64,000 nucleotides of DNA from Pyricularia pennisetigena (taxonomy: Eukaryota > Ascomycota > Sordariomycetes > Magnaporthales > Pyriculariaceae), in the NCBI RefSeq assembly GCF_004337985.1, contig NW_021940919.1, forward strand, positions 744,001-808,000, in the 5' to 3' direction. Under the pieces are notes generated by a model that worked only from the letters and a program-made list of their open reading frames with translations, ran no database searches and was not told the origin of the DNA. Of the stretch, positions 60,103-64,000 are shown piece after piece (the first letter of the stretch is position 1; each line of letters starts with the position of its first letter). Both the position numbers and the translations under genes were made by a program.

Positions 60103-61201
60103 ATGAAGACTCATTTCCTTTTCTTCCTCTTGGCGTCTACGCTGTGGTTCCAGGATGTCGTCTGGTCCACTCCAGTGCCCGGCACAGGAGGTTCCAAAGG
60201 TACCCGCCTTCTCAAACAAAAGCCGAACCGCAAGACGACTTTGTCTAGGTTGACGCCATTGAAAAGCACGAATGGCATTCAGCAAACTACAGCTCAGCCG
60301 CTGGGGATAATCAAAAACAAGCCCAACAACAAGGCCAACTTTGCAACCACCGCTCAGGTTTCCCAAAAGAAAGGAAATACCAGCAAAAAGGGAAACCCAG
60401 CAACTAAGAAAGGACATAAAGGTCAAAATGTGACCAAGGTAAGGGTAATCACTATCGATTTACGTGACAAAACCGTGTTGTTGCTCATTTTGCTGACTTT
60501 TAGCTCTATCCGCAGAAACCATCTACTGCTACTACTACTACTACTACTACTACTACGACTACTGCCACCATAGGCAAAAAGTCCAACGGCCGAAAGCAGC
60601 ATGTGGTTCCTACCAAAAAGACAAATGTGAGGTTTCAACATCAATCTCTACCGTTCAAACTACCAACAAAGGCTGTATCCATCATCGATAACCCTACCTC
60701 GGACTATGAAGTACAAGACAAAACAGGAAAAGGAACAGGTGAGCTCATTCAAGTCCCAAATTTCGTCTTTTTTGTTTGGCAGAAACCACCCAGTCCTAAC
60801 GTCATATCGCTCGCACAATAGTGACCTTGTCCCTCACCAGCATTCAGACCTGTCTCCAGCAGGGTGCCAAAATCAACAACCTAAACCCACGATACGCAAA
60901 CCACCAGCAAATGCGCATTGGCGCGGGACGAAATCGATACCCGACAGAGATCAACGGCAACAAGCAGCCGATCCCAAGCTTCTTGGCCAACAAGCTGCTC
61001 CCCGGCGAAATTATCCTGCATCACCCACTCCAGGGGCCTGATGTCAAGATAGGTCCGTACGACCGGCCGCGCACGACGGGGCCGGGCCCGCATCGCTGTT
61101 TTTTCGCGGTGAAAGATGGCAAATACCGTTTTCTCGCCGTGGGAACGCACCATGGCGCTCCGAGCGGCGGGTTTACTGAAGGTAAGCCGAAGAAACCGTG
61201 A
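60103..61201 (+). CDS. Secreted basic protein with Thr run, unknown function
   Basis: Three exons: 60103-60438, 60504-60738 and 60822-61201, with introns of 65 and 83 bp (GTAAGG...TTAG and GTGAGC...ATAG), keeping one frame of 316 residues. The signal peptide is MKTHFLFFLLASTLWFQDVVWS. The middle is Lys/Asn/Thr-rich and low-complexity. Exon 2 holds an ACT microsatellite (about 60526-60560) coding a run of Thr. The C-terminal 126 residues look folded: a helix with LTSIQTCLQQGAKINNLNPR and then a strand-rich part with PGEIILHHPLQ and HRCFFAVKDGKYRFLAVGTH. I do not recognise this domain. The Thr/Lys-rich linker could be glycosylated. Secretion and low complexity suggest a cell-wall or host-interface protein; this is inference. 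Confidence 0.75.
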
Positions 61202-61430
61202 TTGCTGGGTGGTGGAACAAAAGAACCGAAAATGTGAAATCATGCGTAATTATCATTCAGCGTGGGGAAAAGGGTAGACTAGTCTGAGGTAAAATGTTAT
61301 AGACTATATAGAAAATCGGTGCGAGGGATAACGTGGATAGAATAAAAGTCATGTTTTTGCTTGTGCTGTGCCAGCCCAATGGTGCCTTTGTAATATCTCA
61401 CAGTGCGACGTTACATCACCAATAGGAAGC

Positions 61431-61567
61431 GGCAAGATGGCCGAGCGGTCTAAGGCGCCAGACTCAAGTTGAGCCAGTACACCTCAAGTACTCCACAACT
61501 TCCGAATCCCCAGATTCGGCGTATTCTGGTCTCGAAAGAGGCGTGGGTTCAAATCCCACTCTTGTCA
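61431..61567 (+). tRNA. tRNA-Leu(CAA) with intron
   Basis: The acceptor arm GGCAAGA pairs with TCTTGTC. The D arm is TGGCCGAGCGGTCTAAGGC, the anticodon stem CCAGA/TCTGG, and the loop holds anticodon CAA. An intron of about 50 bases follows the base after the anticodon. The variable arm is long, as in class II tRNAs, and the T arm reads GTGGGTTCAAATCCCAC. The intron and long variable arm are as expected for fungal tRNA-Leu(CAA). Confidence 0.9.
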
Positions 61568-61576
61568 CCAATCTTA

Positions 61577-61648
61577 TCTTTGTTAGTATAGTGGTCAGTA
61601 TGCAAGCTTGTCACGCTTGAGACCCGGGTTCAATTCCCGGACAGAGAG
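61577..61648 (+). tRNA. tRNA-Asp(GTC)
   Basis: The acceptor TCTTTGT pairs with ACAGAGA with one G-T pair. The anticodon arm is CAAGC-TTGTCAC-GCTTG with anticodon GTC, and the T arm CCGGGTTCAATTCCCGG. It is 72 bases long and has no intron. It starts 9 bases after the tRNA-Leu gene, on the same strand. Confidence 0.9.
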
Positions 61649-62564
61649 ATGATTATAATTTTTGGCGGATAAACCCAGACAAACTTGACTGGTTTGTCAG
61701 TTTGTTCATTTTGCCCTAGGAATCCCATCGTTTTTATTTATCAACTTTTTGTGATACTGGCTGGCCTTGCTTGCTATTTTACTCCACGAAATATTTCCAA
61801 TCGGCAGACTTACCTCCCTCCGCTCGAGCTAATTGAATAACTAGTAGCCAAAAAAACAGATAGCATTTACGCGGTTCCCCTTTTAGCAGCCACATTTAGC
61901 GCAGTCGACTTTTGCGTGCCGAAAAATAGGCGCTTTCGGTATGTCTGGTCCGACTTGATAGAGTCGTTGACAAATAGTACCTTGCACCCCTTTTCCCTCC
62001 TGGGCAGGGCCGAGATGGTCACGATAAAAGCCACACAAGCTAGACTCTAGTGCCCCTGCACTAACGGACATCAACGTCCTGTTGACGCAGGTCCACACGC
62101 CAACTAGCATGAAATTCTCTAGCCAGCCTACAATCTAGAACCGAATAGTTTTAAGGGATTGTTGGCCTCGATGCTCCCGTGGCTTGGGGCGCTTGTTCAA
62201 TTGCAATTTACCGGCAGCGCGAAAGTACAACGGCGGACCGATAGGTAAACGCACCAAGTAGTAAAGATGTGGGGTTTTTTTTTGTTGATGTGGGAGGATT
62301 GCGCCCCTATTTCCAAAAGGGGGGAAGTACACATGGTCTAAATCCTTACAGTCGGCATGGCCATGACACTATAAGAAGCACAATATAAATATCCAGGCTA
62401 GGAATGCCTTTTGCTTCTTGATTCTTTTTTTTTCCTTTGAGACATCATCAACACACAGTCATTACCTTACAGGTTCAAGCAGCAAACAATCGCCCAACCT
62501 AGCCTCTCGTTCGCATCTGCCACCAAATCTTCGATTACTTACTATTTTTTTTTTTTTCTCAAAA
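61649..62564. other. Intergenic, promoter side of secreted gene
   Basis: No gene supported. Pyrimidine-rich leader sequence with long T-runs immediately precedes the ATG at 62565. Confidence 0.5.
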
Positions 62565-63314
62565 ATGCAGTTCAGCACCTCCTTCCTCGCATCCCTCACG
62601 GCCAGCCTGGCGCTCTTCTCGGGAGCGCAGGCCGCCATGTCGGTGGACCAGATCGTGGGCGGGCTCAACATGTTCCGCGACATGGCCAAGCAGCTGCAGC
62701 CGGCGGCCAGCGCGCTCAGCCCGAACCCGCTCTCGGTGCTGACCAGCGCCAACCAGGCCAACCTGCAGCAGTGCGCGGACGGGTTCGCCCAGGCCGCGCA
62801 GCTGGGCGGCGGCTTCGTCAACGGCATCGCGGGCACGCCCGCCGTCGCCGGCCAGTACGCCGACGACGACCGCTCCAACATCGCCGGCGCCTATGGCGAC
62901 TGCGCCCAGAGCCACCTGCTCCTGCTCAAGACCGTCGCCAACGCCCAGTCGGGTGTCGGCTACGGCACCGCCCAGGGCACGTCGATTGTCAACTCGATGG
63001 GCGCCATCTCGGCTGTCATTACTGTAAGTTTTTTTTTCTTTTTTTTTTCTTTTTTCTGTTGTGGCATTCCTGGAATGGGGACGCAAGCAAAACAAATTGT
63101 GGGCGCTGTTGACTGAACCCCTTCGTTCGTTTCTCCACAATAGGGACTCACGGCCAACCTGGTTGAGATTGTCGGCGCAAACTCGGGCGCGGCGATGCAG
63201 CTCAACGCCAACAAGAACAAGCTACTCAACGGTGCGGCCAGGGTCAAGGCCTGCTACTCTCCCGATATCGCAAGCATTGCCAAGTGCAGCATGCTTCGTG
63301 TTCAAGGCTACTAG
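62565..63314 (+). CDS. Secreted helical protein, UVI-1/HsbA-like (tentative)
   Basis: Two exons: 62565-63023 and 63144-63314, with a 120-bp T-rich intron (GTAAGT...ATAG), giving 209 residues. An upstream in-frame start at 62418 is rejected because it precedes a long leader; the ATG at 62565 begins a clean signal peptide (MQFSTSFLASLTASLALFSG...QA). The mature chain is Ala-rich and all-helical, with segments such as VDQIVGGLNMFRDMAKQLQP, and a late ITGLTANLVEIVG followed by CYSP. It has four cysteines. The pattern resembles fungal secreted helical proteins of the UVI-1 and hydrophobic-surface-binding (HsbA) type; I could not check this. It is likely extracellular or wall-bound. High GC3 marks a well-expressed gene. 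Confidence 0.75.
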
Positions 63315-64000
63315 CACCACAACATAGTCGATACAAAGGGAAGGGAGCCAATAGGAATACATGGGAACAGGATATTGCGATTAAAGAATTCTTGTAGATA
63401 ATGATGTTTTTTTTTCTATTTTATTCATTTTATTTTTTACCTCAATGTCACGAACAATATACCTTACGTCAAGGTTGAATTTGTGCTCCGCCTTTGGACT
63501 TTGGACTCAGTCATTAGAGTTTTTACGCAAGATTGGACCAAAATCAGCTGCAACGAAATAGGACTATTTATGCCTGTTGGAGGAAGATGGCTAACGCACT
63601 TGGGTTAGAACAACATGGCTCACAAACTTGAGTTGGACATGCTTGATTAGTTAGAGAGATCAGGTAGGAGGGGTACGTGAAATATGGTGACCTCGTATAT
63701 AAAACGCCCATAAATTCACGCAACCCCTTTCTTTTATAGTTAAAGGGTAAAAAGAAAAAAAAAGCCAATAGTAATCAGATAAAGCAGCTCGCACCATTTA
63801 TTTCTCACAACTGAGTACCCACCAACTCAGGTACCAGTAAAAACAAAAAGATGGCCCTTCAGGAAAAGAACAGCGCGAGGACGGACGCCGTCACATCGTC
63901 AAACATGGAAGAAAGACTGCCGTGAGATGCCCTGCTCCACAAAGCTAGAGAGAGACATGTGTTTCGGAAGCATGATTCAGTCATGAGGCTGTGTACTAAA
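63315..64000. other. 3' flank, no gene seen
   Basis: No supported frame. T-rich stretches near 63405 and A-rich ones near 63750 are the only structure. Confidence 0.5.

Overview
The window looks like nuclear DNA of a filamentous ascomycete, most likely a Sordariomycete. The evidence is short GT-AG introns (65-120 bp), compact GC-rich genes separated by long AT-richer spacers, several small secreted cysteine proteins, a tRNA-Leu(CAA) with an intron, and a block of repeats decayed in the manner of repeat-induced point mutation (RIP). A Pot2/Fot1-sized pogo element and effector-like genes would suit Magnaporthales, but that is an inference.

Layout. (1) 1-9.5 kb: sparse gene space with a small secreted twin-CX3C protein (592-879), a cysteine-rich secreted peptide whose 3' coding end is tandemly duplicated (3456-3644, repeat 3382-3541), and a secreted PQQ-type beta-propeller protein (6910-8718). 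(2) 9.5-34.9 kb: an AT-rich, RIP-like island of nested mobile DNA. At its left edge is a hAT-type MITE. Inside lies a 13.84-kb element (10241-24080) with roughly 160-170 bp imperfect terminal inverted repeats and a perfect 9-bp target duplication. It carries three decayed genes: a DUF6589-like protein (+), a SNF2-type helicase (-) and a RecQ-type helicase (-). To its right are a 1.85-kb Pot2/Fot1-like transposon (25647-27498) and a decayed, intron-rich gene of unknown family (about 28.5-34.0 kb, minus strand). The island is bracketed by a pair of about 40-bp inverted repeats (10048 and 34866). (3) 35.4-49.2 kb: a second twin-CX3C secreted protein that looks like a paralogue of the one at 592, a PMC1-type Ca2+-ATPase, a secreted protein resembling enterotoxin-A-type ADP-ribosyltransferases, a foldback element, a second MITE copy with an 8-bp target duplication, and a conserved coiled-coil protein. 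(4) 50.8-64 kb: ordinary gene space with an RNPS1-like splicing factor, an APC-family amino-acid/choline-type permease, a three-exon secreted basic/Thr-rich protein, a tRNA-Leu/tRNA-Asp pair and a secreted helical protein.

The housekeeping genes (Ca2+ pump, splicing factor, permease, tRNAs) are unrelated to each other. The secreted genes cluster around the transposon island, the usual setting for lineage-specific secreted proteins in plant-associated fungi. The most interesting object is the 13.84-kb element: a large terminal-inverted-repeat transposon encoding two different helicases plus a DUF6589-like protein, a combination I do not know as a described transposon family.
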